DNA of 64,000 nucleotides from Cauispirillum nitrogeniifigens (GCF_049800675.1 NZ_JBLOOT010000015.1:1-64000); one strand, 5' to 3'; positions 1 to 10,149 are shown, counted from the first letter of the stretch. A program made the numbers and translations. Notes: generated from the sequence alone by a model not told the origin.

Positions 1-49
1 CGAACTCCACAACCCGCTCTCGGAGATCCAGAGAATAGCTCTTGCCCAT
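1..49 (-). CDS. IS630-family transposase, N-terminus only (cut by window edge)
   Basis: The reverse strand reads an ATG at 49 followed by MGKSYSLDLRERVVEF, the typical opening of IS630-family transposases (a short basic lead, then YSxDLRERVV, the first helix of the N-terminal helix-turn-helix). Only 16 codons lie inside the window, so the catalytic DDE domain cannot be seen and it is unknown whether the element is intact. I could not define its terminal inverted repeat in the roughly 120 bp to the right. Confidence 0.7.
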   Translation of the reverse strand, partial: MGKSYSLDLRERVVEF

Positions 50-173
50 GACCCGGCTCCAGCGCCCACCCGATCATGAACGGCCTGACCCCAAGAAAGG
101 ATTCCGCCTAAGACACCGCCGCTCTAGTTTATCATGCCCCCATGGCCCATTGATCCAGTTCAGCCCATTGCAG

Positions 174-1025
174 CTACACCCCAAATTCAACATGGAGCTT
201 GCCATGCAGGCCGCCCAATTCTTCGTTAGCGCGGAGGCCGAATCTCAGTTCGGCACTGGTTGCCGTTCCCTGGCCGTGGTCAGGGGGCAGGAACTTGAGG
301 GGGTAGCGGACGAGGCGGTCAAGGTTCTCCTCTATGGTCTTATCCGCGTGCAAACACTTCAAGTTGACCCTTTTATATCCGGGGAAATGGCGGCTCAGCT
401 TGAGGCGCAGAAGACGCCGTTCGATCCGAGAATGAAAAACGAGGGCATGAAGGTGGGGAACGAGCAAAGGGACATCTCCCTCGGTCGGCGCCCCCAGTGT
501 CGCAAACGTCCGCCGCTTATCCCGCTTCAGCGTGTGCCCACGGAGCAGATAGTCCAATTCCACACGCCCAATGAGCTTGATGCCGCACTTCCACCTCAGT
601 GCCCTTGCCAGTACAGGCAGAGCGTCGTCGATCATCTGCTCCGCTTGCGGGATGCCGAGATAAGCGGCCCCAAAGATGATCGTGAGGAAGCTCATTTCAC
701 AGCGGCGAAGACCCGCCGATGCCGCAGCGGCTTTCGCACGGACCTTCGTCCAATACAGGTGCTTGCAATAGTAGCAGGCGGTACTGCCGCAGCGATGACT
801 TGGCAGGCACAAGGCAATGCGCATGGCACTATTCTTCTCGCTGCGGCGCGCCGTCAAATCCGTCAAGGCGAGCAGAGTTCTCCGTTCAAATCTTTGGTCG
901 CGCCAGTGGAAGGAGTGGATTTCCCCGTTTCCATGCACCTTTTCCACCCACTTGTCCTTGGGCAGAGGATGGCCCTGCCGCAGCTTGTCACGCAGCCACG
1001 GCAGGGACCGGCCCGAGGCGGTCAC
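174..1025 (-). CDS. HUH-endonuclease / rolling-circle Rep-like protein
   Basis: Predicted 283-aa protein with the three ordered motifs of rolling-circle replication initiators: FLTIIF (motif 1, residues 113-118), a metal-binding HLH in PHLHALVF (motif 2, 190-197), and YPLKF with the YxxK arrangement of the catalytic tyrosine (motif 3, Y241/K244). A cysteine cluster lies just before motif 1 (C73, C79, C84, C87). The family nicks DNA and stays bound to the 5' end. Calling it a Rep rather than a transposase or relaxase relative is inference from motif order. It starts with a GTG that overlaps the TGA of the upstream helix-turn-helix gene (GTGA), so translation is probably coupled. The setting (IS630 end on one side, tRNA on the other) suggests an integrated plasmid-like or satellite element. 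Confidence 0.65.
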   Translation of the reverse strand: MTASGRSLPWLRDKLRQGHPLPKDKWVEKVHGNGEIHSFHWRDQRFERRTLLALTDLTARRSEKNSAMRIALCLPSHRCGSTACYYCKHLYWTKVRAKAAAASAGLRRCEMSFLTIIFGAAYLGIPQAEQMIDDALPVLARALRWKCGIKLIGRVELDYLLRGHTLKRDKRRTFATLGAPTEGDVPLLVPHLHALVFHSRIERRLLRLKLSRHFPGYKRVNLKCLHADKTIEENLDRLVRYPLKFLPPDHGQGTATSAELRFGLRANEELGGLHGKLHVEFGV

Positions 1026-1297
1026 CGCCTATCCCGCTCTTTTTCCCGCCGCCGCTTCTTGCGGACGGTAGGGCGCTCGTCCTCATCGTCGTCCCTTGAC
1101 GCCGGGCCACCTGCCTCCATCATGGAGACCCAGGCATCCTCAGCGGCCTTGGAGATGCGGATCAAGCGCCCGCGCCTCATCTCCTGCGGCCCCAGCCCGT
1201 CCCCCTTCAATTCATAATAGGTGCTGCGAGCCAGTCCATGCCGGGCGAGAAACTCCGGGATGGTGAAGGAAACCCGCTCCTTGGTGCGCTTGGTCAT
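1022..1297 (-). CDS. Small AlpA-like helix-turn-helix protein, copy 2
   Basis: Predicted 91-aa protein from the ATG at 1297. An N-terminal winged-helix/AlpA-type segment (FTIPEFLARHGLARSTYYEL, about residues 9-28) is followed by a basic stretch and an acidic/basic C-tail (DDDEDE, then KKRRREKERDRR). It is clearly paralogous to the gene immediately upstream: both share IxEF-x2-RH-x-L-x-R-T/S-TY and a following GPxExRxGxxxRI. Such proteins usually act as excisionases or as regulators of mobile elements. Its stop overlaps the start of the HUH gene. The frame stays open further upstream, but the internal ATG gives a protein that matches its paralogue end to end. Confidence 0.75.
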   Translation of the reverse strand: MTKRTKERVSFTIPEFLARHGLARSTYYELKGDGLGPQEMRRGRLIRISKAAEDAWVSMMEAGGPASRDDDEDERPTVRKKRRREKERDRR

Positions 1298-1307
1298 CGT
1301 CGCCCCC

Positions 1308-1538
1308 TCAACGCATATGAGGGCGGGTGACGGACTGCATGCGCTCCAGCCATTCGCGCTCGGAATCAGCCGTGATGCGCACCACATTGCCGTGACGCAA
1401 TTCCTTGGGTCCAACCCCCGCCTTGCGCATCTTGAAGTAGGTGGTGCGGCCAAGGCGGTGGCGGATGCAGAATTCGCTGATGGTGGAAGAGGGGAGATGG
1501 CCGGCCGGGTGGGGCTGGGGAATACTGGCTTGGTTCAT
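1308..1538 (-). CDS. Small AlpA-like helix-turn-helix protein, copy 1
   Basis: Predicted 76-aa protein from the ATG at 1538, chosen because AAGGA lies about 8 nt upstream. A GTG 33 nt further upstream is possible but has no ribosome site. The helix-turn-helix core is ISEFCIRHRLGRTTYFKMRK, then GPKELRHGNVVRI, closely matching the next gene downstream, from which it is separated by only 10 nt. The likely role is DNA binding for control of, or excision of, the mobile element that carries the HUH gene. Tandem duplication of such a regulator in one operon is unusual. Confidence 0.75.
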   Translation of the reverse strand: MNQASIPQPHPAGHLPSSTISEFCIRHRLGRTTYFKMRKAGVGPKELRHGNVVRITADSEREWLERMQSVTRPHMR

Positions 1539-1656
1539 GGTTGTGTTCCTTTGTCTGCGCCGGTACGTCACCGACTGACAAGGAGCATGCAGAACCCGCA
1601 GGAATGGTTCTTTGCCCCGATTAGGGCCTGCCCACCTCGGTTATGAGGTAAACTTT

Positions 1657-2517
1657 TCAGCGCTCCGCAATGATTTTTGTTACCGCGCGGAGAGCGCTGG
1701 CATGGTCGGGAAATGGGTTCCGCAGGGCCGTCACAAAAGCTGTGACAAGAGCGTTCTTGCTGGGGTGCAAGAGTTTGGCATCGTGTTTATCTAGGGCGTC
1801 ATACAGTGCATAAACGATGCGACGAATCTCGTCGCCCTTGTGCGCCGTTGTTTCCGGCCTTTCCAGAAGGCTTTCCGCCCTCGACCGGATGGGCCCTTCA
1901 ATGCTGGCAAGCAGCACCTCTAATCCGTAGGGGCGGAGTTTGCCCTTCAAGCCAGATGGTTCGTTGTTGAAGTGGAACAGCCTCCGCAGGCTGATTTCCG
2001 TGCCAAGGACCTCGTTGAGCGCATTGCTATACCAAAAATCTTCATCAGTCGTATTTGGATGGTCCCGAGCGATCAAATCCTTAAGCGTTGCGATCGCTTT
2101 AAGCAGGTCAAGCAGGTAGGCACGCTGCTTCATTTCCCGATCGCTGGGAAAATAGGCGACATCGTCTTGTACGCTGAGGGCCATTACAGTCAGATCTTCA
2201 ATGGCCAGACGCCCCGCCTCGGACTTATATGCTTTCTTTGCTGCCTTGCCTACCGCATCCGTAGCAGCAATATCTTCGAGCACGTCACGAAGGCTCTCAA
2301 GCCGTGTCCGGGCCTGCTTACGCTGGGACTCAGCGACGGAAGGTCGAACATTAGAAAACGTGTGCCGAATATCGACTTCCTTGCTGCCCCAGGGCAAATC
2401 CAGCTGGATGCGGCTGGTGTGGGGCATTGTGGGTTCCAAGCTGTCCCACACCAAATCCAGGTAGGCACGGTATGGCTCGGGCATGGTAGGGGCGAAAATG
2501 TCTGGAGGGACGGGCAT
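1657..2517 (-). CDS. Unrecognised 286-aa cytosolic protein of the tRNA-linked element
   Basis: I do not recognise this family. The ATG at 2517 has GGAG 7 nt upstream, so the start is well supported. The protein has no signal peptide or membrane segment and looks mainly helical. A basic, charged region follows residue 60 (RKQARTRLESLRDVLEDI), and the C-terminal half contains an RIVYALYDALDKHDAKLLH segment. Local GC content is lower than in the downstream core genes, which fits horizontal acquisition. It lies between the tRNA and the helix-turn-helix/HUH operon on the same strand, 119 nt upstream of the operon. Defence, cargo or regulatory roles are all possible and none is shown by the sequence. 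Confidence 0.65.
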   Translation of the reverse strand: MPVPPDIFAPTMPEPYRAYLDLVWDSLEPTMPHTSRIQLDLPWGSKEVDIRHTFSNVRPSVAESQRKQARTRLESLRDVLEDIAATDAVGKAAKKAYKSEAGRLAIEDLTVMALSVQDDVAYFPSDREMKQRAYLLDLLKAIATLKDLIARDHPNTTDEDFWYSNALNEVLGTEISLRRLFHFNNEPSGLKGKLRPYGLEVLLASIEGPIRSRAESLLERPETTAHKGDEIRRIVYALYDALDKHDAKLLHPSKNALVTAFVTALRNPFPDHASALRAVTKIIAER

Positions 2518-2686
2518 TTTATGGCTCCAATAGGTGGAGCAGTGTGTCCCGTATCGTCGGCGTTGCCAACGTCAGTGCGCGTGCGTTCGCCCCGGGTTTT
2601 TGGGGTGCGGGATGGGACGGTGCACTTACATTCCACTTACGACCAGCTAGCGGTCGATGAGCCACGCGCTAACCCATTGATAAATA

Positions 2687-2762
2687 TGGTGGGCCCGGCA
2701 GGACTCGAACCTGCAACCAGACCGTTATGAGCGGCCGGCTCTAACCATTGAGCTACAGGCCC
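2687..2762 (-). tRNA. tRNA with anticodon CAT, probably tRNA-Ile2
   Basis: A full cloverleaf can be drawn: acceptor GGGCCTG paired with CGGGCCC (one G-U), D stem GCTC/GAGC, anticodon stem GGCCG/CGGTC with loop CTCATAA, T stem GCAGG/CCTGC, discriminator A and an encoded CCA. The anticodon CAT could be Met or the lysidine-modified Ile2. The overall shape (short D loop AATGGTTA) resembles alphaproteobacterial tRNA-Ile2 more than elongator tRNA-Met. The 3' end points towards the HUH element, the usual orientation for an integration site. Confidence 0.92.
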
Positions 2763-2845
2763 CCAGGGGGGAGAGAGCGGACCTTAGCGGAACCGGCGGC
2801 GAGGTCAAGGGCCTTGCAGGTCGGGCCGTGCCACCACTCCCGCGA

Positions 2846-4192
2846 TCAGGCGGCGGTCACGGCGGCAAAGCGGGACAGGGGTTCGGGGTCGCGCTGGGCC
2901 GACAGGGCGATGGGGGTGGTGAAGTGGCCGCGCGGGCGGGTGAAGACGTTGGCCGGGGGCACCGCCCAGGCGTCGGCCAGGGCGCGGCCTTCGGCGAACG
3001 GCGTGACCTCGTCGTTTTCGCCCAGCACCAGGACGATGCGCGCCGGGTCGACGGCCGGCGGCGTGCCTGGCTCCAGCAGCGGCCGCCAGGGCTCCACGGC
3101 CTCGGGCGTCCAGCCGGCGGCGGCCAGGGCCTGGGGCACGCGCAGGGCCTTGGTCAGGGCGCCGTCGAAAACCACCGCCTGCATTGACCGGCTCGGCGTG
3201 ATGAGCAGCAGGCTGTCAGGCCGCGCCTCGACCGGCCAGGCGGTGGCGGCGACGGCCGCGCGTTGCGCCGTCAGGGCGCCCAGGCTGACCCCGCCCAGGC
3301 CGACCGGCGCGCCGGCGTCCAGCCCGCGCGCCCAGGCGATCAGCAGGCCCAGTTCCACGGCATGGGCATGCTGGTAGTCGAGCATCCCCAGCGGCCCGCC
3401 GGCCAGCACCTGCTCGCCGCCATAGAGGCCGGGGCAGCGCCGCCGCCCGTGGCCCGGCCCCTCCGGCAGCACCAGCCGCAGGCCGCGCGCCGTCAGGGCG
3501 GCGAAGGGCGTCACCCGGCCGCGCCAGTGCTCGTCCTCCATGGCGATGCCGTGGGTGAACACCAGGGTGCCGATGCACGGCCGGTCCACCGGCTCGACCA
3601 CCCGCGCCCACAGGCGGTCGCCGGGATGGGCCGGCACCGGGGCCGGCAGGCGCAGCCACCCCTGGCGCCGCCCCGCCCGCTCGAACGCCGCCGAAACCTC
3701 CCACCCCGGCGCCGTCGGCGGCAGGGCGAAGGCGGTGCCGACATCGGCCCGGCGGGCGCCGTGGCGGGCCTGCACCTCCTGCGGCGGGGCGACGGCGAAA
3801 CGCACCGCCGGCACCGTCCGCAGCATGTGCAGGCGGGCGAACAGGCTGCGCGCGGCCATCAGGGCGTGGGCGGCCTCCAGGCGCGCCGCCTCCACCGCCG
3901 CCAGATCGCCTCCGGCACCGCCGAAGAAGGCGTCCTCCCAGCGGCGCGTGGCCTCCGCATGGGCCTGGGCGCGGGCGGCCAGCCCGGCCAGCGGCGCGTC
4001 GGCGACCCAGGCGGAAACACTGCGGCGGCCCAACGCGGCGGCGAAGGCGGCCCGGTCCCGCCCCGCCTCCAGCCCCGCCGCCCAGGCACGCGACAGCGGG
4101 AAGTACCAGCGCGCCAGCATGGGCACGGCGGCGCGGTCGAACCACGGGCTGAGGATGAAGCCGTTGACGGCCTTCTGCCAGGGCTGGGGCAT
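2846..4192 (-). CDS. Alpha/beta hydrolase of unknown substrate
   Basis: Predicted 448-aa protein. The C-terminal half is an alpha/beta-hydrolase fold. It has an HG oxyanion-type segment (VFTHGIAMEDEHW), a nucleophile elbow GVSLG, an acid residue in VLGENDEVTP and a histidine in RPRGHFTTP. The N-terminal 150 residues form a helical extension that I cannot assign. There is no signal peptide. ATG at 4192 is chosen over an in-frame TTG six bases upstream. It lies downstream of rpoD on the same strand, but the rpoD terminator and a dispersed palindromic repeat separate the two, so it is probably transcribed independently. Confidence 0.8.
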   Translation of the reverse strand: MPQPWQKAVNGFILSPWFDRAAVPMLARWYFPLSRAWAAGLEAGRDRAAFAAALGRRSVSAWVADAPLAGLAARAQAHAEATRRWEDAFFGGAGGDLAAVEAARLEAAHALMAARSLFARLHMLRTVPAVRFAVAPPQEVQARHGARRADVGTAFALPPTAPGWEVSAAFERAGRRQGWLRLPAPVPAHPGDRLWARVVEPVDRPCIGTLVFTHGIAMEDEHWRGRVTPFAALTARGLRLVLPEGPGHGRRRCPGLYGGEQVLAGGPLGMLDYQHAHAVELGLLIAWARGLDAGAPVGLGGVSLGALTAQRAAVAATAWPVEARPDSLLLITPSRSMQAVVFDGALTKALRVPQALAAAGWTPEAVEPWRPLLEPGTPPAVDPARIVLVLGENDEVTPFAEGRALADAWAVPPANVFTRPRGHFTTPIALSAQRDPEPLSRFAAVTAA

Positions 4193-4217
4193 GGACAAGG
4201 GCTTCCCTTATGGGGGT

Positions 4218-4370
4218 GGGTTCACCACCAAGACACCAAGGCACCAAGAGAGCGAAGAGGCTGCATCGCAGGCAGGGCACATCGGGCATTCGTGTGCGCT
4301 GCGCGCGGCCATTCGCAGCGGAGCCATCGGCACGGCGCCTTGGTGCCTTTGCGCCTTGGTGGTTCACCCA
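4218..4370. repeat. CACCAAG palindromic repeat, copy 1
   Basis: Left arm TTCACCACCAAGACACCAAG (4221-4240), continuing GCACCAAG, is answered by an inverted right arm ending GCCTTGGTGGTTCACCC (4353-4369). Within the interior, GCAGGCAG and GCGCTGCGCGCGGC match the reverse complement of the interior of copy 5, so this copy lies in the opposite orientation to copies 4 and 5. It sits between the rpoD terminator and the hydrolase start. Confidence 0.9.
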
Positions 4371-4374
4371 CTTC

Positions 4375-4410
4375 AAAAAAGCGGCCCCGGAAATCGCTCC
4401 CCGGGGCCGT
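4375..4410 (-). terminator. Rho-independent terminator of rpoD
   Basis: Read on the minus strand, CGGCCCCGG and CCGGGGCCG form a GC-rich stem followed by TTTTTT, about 18 nt after the rpoD stop codon. Confidence 0.88.
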
Positions 4411-4428
4411 CGGTTTCGTCAGCGAACC

Positions 4429-6459
<2,031 letters not shown>

Positions 6460-6615
6460 ACCGTTTCCCACTCCTCAGAACAGATGAAGGCGCCGCCCCG
6501 TCCCCCTGGGCTGCGCTTGAGACCCTTGGTAATTTATCTCGTGATGGATGGCGCCCGTGCCCGAGACCATCCGGTGGTTCCCGCTTTCCGCCGCGCCATC
6601 GACGACATCCCAATC

Positions 6616-9453
6616 CTATTCATCGTCGAAGCGCTGCTGATCCTGCTTGAATGCGCGAAGGATCTCGCAGGCCTCATCGGTCGGGTCGGCGGCGATGCGC
6701 TCGACGATCCGGCTTCCGTCCGCCCTCAGATCCTTGCGCCGATTCACGTCGTAAGCATTCTCCCAACCGCGCCGGGCTGTTTCCAGGTCGGCGTCAGGCC
6801 GAGCGAATCGTGCATGGGCAAACACATCCGAGTTCAGAAGAGAGTCTAGCTCTTCGCCAAAACCGCTTGAACGTAGTTGGTCCACCAGCCCTTCGGAGTC
6901 AAGGGCAGGCTGCCGCCCGAGCACCATTAGGACGCCCCCTCGCAACTTGTCAAGCCGTGCATCCGGGTACTCCAGAAGCCCCAACCGCTCCCCGACCGCG
7001 TCGACCAGCGCCGGGTGGGAGATCAATGTGGCGAGCAGGATGCGATGCCGCAAGACCTCGGCGGTGCGTTCCGACGGCTGCGGCAGGGGCGGCAGCGACA
7101 GCGGCGGCTGCCAGCTTCCCTTGCCGCCGAAGCCGCTTTTCCCGCCGCCGCCTCCCCTGCCTTTCCCGGCCGCGAAGCCGCCGCGCTGTCCTCCGGCCCC
7201 CTGGCCCCCGCTCCCCTGGCCCGCCCCCCCGCGCCGCCCGCGAAAGAGCTGCCACAGGCGGTCGCGGATGTCGGAACGGTAGTGGGTCTGCACCGCGCGG
7301 TCGGTGATGCGCTGGACCAGGGCGTCGAGATCGGCCTCCAGGGCGGCGCGGCGCTCGGGCGTTTCCAGGCTGCGGCCCTCCAGCGCCTGCGACCACAGCA
7401 CGTCGAGCAGCGGCCGGGCGCGGTCGAGGACATCGCGCATGGCCTGCGGCCCCGAGTCGCGGATGAGGTCGTCGGGGTCCTGGCCGCCCGGCACCAGGGC
7501 GAAGCGCAGCGACTTGCCGGGCCGCAGGAGGGGCAGCGCGCGGTCGGCGGCGCGGGCGGCGGCGCGCTGGCCGGCGGCATCGCCGTCGAAGCACAGCAGC
7601 GGCTCGTCGACCAGCTTCCACAGCTCCTCGATCTGCGTCTCGGTCAGGGCCGTGCCCAGCGGCGCCACCGCCTGCGGAAAGCCGGCGCGGGCCAGGGCGA
7701 TGACGTCCATGTAGCCTTCGGTGACGATGATCTCGCGCCCGTGCGCCGCCGCCTCGCGCGCCTGGGCCAGGCCGTAGAGCACGGTGCCCTTGTGGAACAG
7801 CGGCGTGTCGGGCGAGTTCAGGTACTTCGGCTGGGCATCGGTCAGGATGCGCCCGCCAAAGGCGATCACCCGGCCGCGCTTGTCGGTGATGGGGAACAGC
7901 ACGCGGTCGCGGAAATAGTCGTAGAGGCTGCCGTCGTCGCGCCGCTTGAGCAGCCCGGCCTCGACCAGTTGCCCGTCGTCGATGCCCTCGCGGGCCAGGG
8001 CGGCACGCAGCGGTCCCGGCTGGCCGGGCGGCGCGGCGGGCGCCCAGCCCAGGCGGAAGCGGGCGATGGTGCCGTCGTCCAGGCCGCGCCGACGCAGGTA
8101 GGCCAACCCCTCCTTGCCGCCGGGCATGCGCAACTGTGCCTCGAAATAACGGCAGGCGGCCTCGATGACCTCATAGAGATCGGCACGGCGGCGGGCCTCC
8201 TCGCGGGCCTGGAGCGTCTCGCGCGGCACCTCCAGCCCGGCCTGGGCGGCCAGCTTCTCGACGGCGTCCCGGAAGGACAGGCCGCCCGATTCCATCTCAT
8301 AGGTGAAGACGTCGCCGTGCGCCCCGCAACCGAAGCAGTTGCCCGTGAGGATATTATCCTCAAGGGCAAACGCGTGCTCCTGAGGGACTTCCGCGCAGAA
8401 GACCTCCTCCTCGCGGTCCGTCGGTTCGACGGACCGGACCACCCATCGCAGCCGGCTGAAGGCCTTCGAGCTGGCGTCGAACCGCCTGCGGGCCTCGTCA
8501 AGCAGGAACAGCTCCGGGCGCAGCGTCGCGGGAACGAAGTGGATCCGGTGCACGTCGGAGGGCGCCGCCCCAAAACCGCTGCGGGAGGCCGTGGTGATGC
8601 CATAGGTTCCAAGGCCCAGCCTCGTCGCCGCCGCGCGAACCCATTCGAGATTGCGGCGAGTCGCGCTGTTCAGCATCACGGTGCCGTCCTTGCTGACATG
8701 ACCATCCGCCGCAAGGTAGCCGGCAAGGAACCCCAGCAGATAGCCGTCACTCGCCGTTGCCGCCGGAAGCTCCTTCATGTGCGCGAAGGCGCGACCACCG
8801 TAGATGCGCAGGTACGTCTGGCCGCCCTCACGCTCCTTCGTCTGCGGAACGTGGTCCGGGAACGAGGCGGCCAGCACGGCGTCCTTCTTGCCGTGCAGGT
8901 GAACGTGGCCGTACCGCCTCTTGCCCAGAGAGCCATCGCCGAAGACGATCCCGTGGCGCACCCCGTCGGGGTCGAGCGTCCAGTCCGCGCGCGACGTCGG
9001 CAGGACGGCTTCCAGACGGTGGCCGGGGCGCAGGTCGGACGTGGTGACTGCATGGATCGCGCCCCTGACGAACCAGCGATGGCCGCTGGTCGCGTGGACA
9101 ACCTTCTCCAGCCCGTTGCGCGACAGGTGGATGCGCAGGAGCTTCTGCACGCCGTAGGACTTGAAGACTCCCGGAATCCACCGGCCGCCCCGTGTCAAGA
9201 TCTCGGTCGTCGTGCCCGCGAGATCGCCGATGGGAACCACCCCCTCCCGGGTGATCACGCCTGTTTCCGCCGCCAGGCAATGATAGAACCCCTTCTCGTC
9301 ATTGACGGTGAACGAAGGGGTCTTTTCCTTGTGGAAGGGGCAGCAGGCTTTGTATTCGCGCCCCGCCTTGATGAGCTTGACCGACCGCCCGATCACCGTG
9401 GACAGGGACAGGCGCGCGCGGATCTCGTCCAGGAACTGCGGGGGGAGCGCCAT
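6616..9453 (-). CDS. dnaG: DNA primase, interrupted by an intein
   Basis: Open frame of 945 residues. Removing the intein (residues 59-372) leaves a 631-aa primase of normal size. The CHC2 zinc domain has ligands C38 and H41 before the intein and C373 and C376 after it. The catalytic core and TOPRIM domain follow, with EGYMD, DGDAAGQ and QDPDD metal-binding motifs. After these come a glycine-rich linker and a C-terminal DnaB-interaction domain. The enzyme makes RNA primers at the replication fork. It is preceded by yqeY and followed by rpoD on the same strand. Primase activity should depend on splicing, because the zinc site is split by the insertion. Confidence 0.97.
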   Translation of the reverse strand: MALPPQFLDEIRARLSLSTVIGRSVKLIKAGREYKACCPFHKEKTPSFTVNDEKGFYHCLAAETGVITREGVVPIGDLAGTTTEILTRGGRWIPGVFKSYGVQKLLRIHLSRNGLEKVVHATSGHRWFVRGAIHAVTTSDLRPGHRLEAVLPTSRADWTLDPDGVRHGIVFGDGSLGKRRYGHVHLHGKKDAVLAASFPDHVPQTKEREGGQTYLRIYGGRAFAHMKELPAATASDGYLLGFLAGYLAADGHVSKDGTVMLNSATRRNLEWVRAAATRLGLGTYGITTASRSGFGAAPSDVHRIHFVPATLRPELFLLDEARRRFDASSKAFSRLRWVVRSVEPTDREEEVFCAEVPQEHAFALEDNILTGNCFGCGAHGDVFTYEMESGGLSFRDAVEKLAAQAGLEVPRETLQAREEARRRADLYEVIEAACRYFEAQLRMPGGKEGLAYLRRRGLDDGTIARFRLGWAPAAPPGQPGPLRAALAREGIDDGQLVEAGLLKRRDDGSLYDYFRDRVLFPITDKRGRVIAFGGRILTDAQPKYLNSPDTPLFHKGTVLYGLAQAREAAAHGREIIVTEGYMDVIALARAGFPQAVAPLGTALTETQIEELWKLVDEPLLCFDGDAAGQRAAARAADRALPLLRPGKSLRFALVPGGQDPDDLIRDSGPQAMRDVLDRARPLLDVLWSQALEGRSLETPERRAALEADLDALVQRITDRAVQTHYRSDIRDRLWQLFRGRRGGAGQGSGGQGAGGQRGGFAAGKGRGGGGGKSGFGGKGSWQPPLSLPPLPQPSERTAEVLRHRILLATLISHPALVDAVGERLGLLEYPDARLDKLRGGVLMVLGRQPALDSEGLVDQLRSSGFGEELDSLLNSDVFAHARFARPDADLETARRGWENAYDVNRRKDLRADGSRIVERIAADPTDEACEILRAFKQDQQRFDDE
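8338..9279 (-). mobile_element. Intein with LAGLIDADG homing endonuclease inside dnaG
   Basis: 314-residue in-frame insertion. Block A begins with the nucleophile C1 (CLAAETGVITREG). Block B is HATSGHRWF with the TxxH motif (T64, H67). Two LAGLIDADG-type helices are visible, near HGIVFGDGSL (109-118) and LLGFLAGYLAADGHV (181-195). Block F is VFCAEVPQEHAFALEDNI, and block G ends ILTGN followed by extein C373. The usual penultimate histidine is replaced by glycine. The +1 cysteine is itself a zinc ligand of DnaG. Ends are fixed by the intact zinc-finger sequence FYH-CFGCG left after removal. The second endonuclease motif looks well formed, so homing activity is plausible. Confidence 0.95.
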
Positions 9454-9539
9454 GGGCGGTCGTCATCCTGGAAGTCGCCGCCCCGGCCCGCGTCAAGACA
9501 GGGGGCCGAAGCGGGTGGCTGGGACCGGGCCGGCGGCCG

Positions 9540-9995
9540 TCAGCCCAGCTGGGCCTTGACGGCCTGGCTGGCCTTACCGAAATCCATGCGGCCGGCGAAG
9601 CGTTCGCGCAGCGCGGTCATGACCCGGCCCATGTCCTTGAGGTTGGCCGCGCCAAGGTCCTTGATGGTCTCGCCGACGGCGGCGGCGACGTCCTCGTCGC
9701 TCATCTGCTTGGGCAGGAAACGCTCGATGATGGTGATTTCCTGGGCTTCCTGCTCGGCCAGCTCCAGGCGGCCGCCCTGCTCATACAGCGCGATGGATTC
9801 GCGGCGCTGCTTGATCATGGACTGGAGCATCTGGTGGATCTCGTCCTCCGGGATGCCGTCGGTGACGCCGCGCGAACGGGCGGCGATGTCACGGTCCTTG
9901 AGGGCGGCGAGGATGAGCCGCACGGTGCCGACGGCGCGCTCTTCCCGGGCCCGCATGGCCTCTTTGAGGGCCTCGTTCAGACGGGTGCGAAGCAT
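9540..9995 (-). CDS. GatB/YqeY domain protein
   Basis: Predicted 151-aa protein from the ATG at 9995. It matches the YqeY family along its length: N-terminal MLRTRLNEALKEAMRAREE, middle EQEAQEITIIERFLPKQMSD, C-terminal GRVMTALRERFAGRMDFGKA. The family is a stand-alone relative of the tRNA-binding C-terminal domain of the amidotransferase subunit GatB. Its exact role is not settled. It is the first gene of the yqeY-dnaG-rpoD unit, 86 nt before dnaG, and is divergent from carA. Confidence 0.9.
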   Translation of the reverse strand: MLRTRLNEALKEAMRAREERAVGTVRLILAALKDRDIAARSRGVTDGIPEDEIHQMLQSMIKQRRESIALYEQGGRLELAEQEAQEITIIERFLPKQMSDEDVAAAVGETIKDLGAANLKDMGRVMTALRERFAGRMDFGKASQAVKAQLG

Positions 9996-10033
9996 AGGAC
10001 GGATATCCCCGGCAGTCGTTTGGAAAGCCAGGG

Positions 10034-10062
10034 ACTCTACAGGAAAAGCCGGCCGTCGGCAA
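10034..10062 (-). promoter_or_regulatory. Candidate promoter for yqeY-dnaG-rpoD
   Basis: On the minus strand TTGCCG and TAGAGT are separated by 17 nt, about 40 nt upstream of the yqeY start codon. Assignment is by match to the consensus only. Confidence 0.45.
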
Positions 10063-10120
10063 ACTGAAACGCAAAAGCTAACCCTTTGATTTGCAATAAC
10101 AAAACATACGACACCAAGAC

Positions 10121-10149
10121 TTGACAGGAGCGCGCCGATGCCGTAAACA
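10121..10149 (+). promoter_or_regulatory. Candidate promoter for carA
   Basis: A perfect TTGACA -35 is followed after 17 nt by TAAACA. The same -10 hexamer and spacing are seen before the peroxiredoxin gene at 43.7 kb. The implied leader before carA is about 215 nt. Confidence 0.5.
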
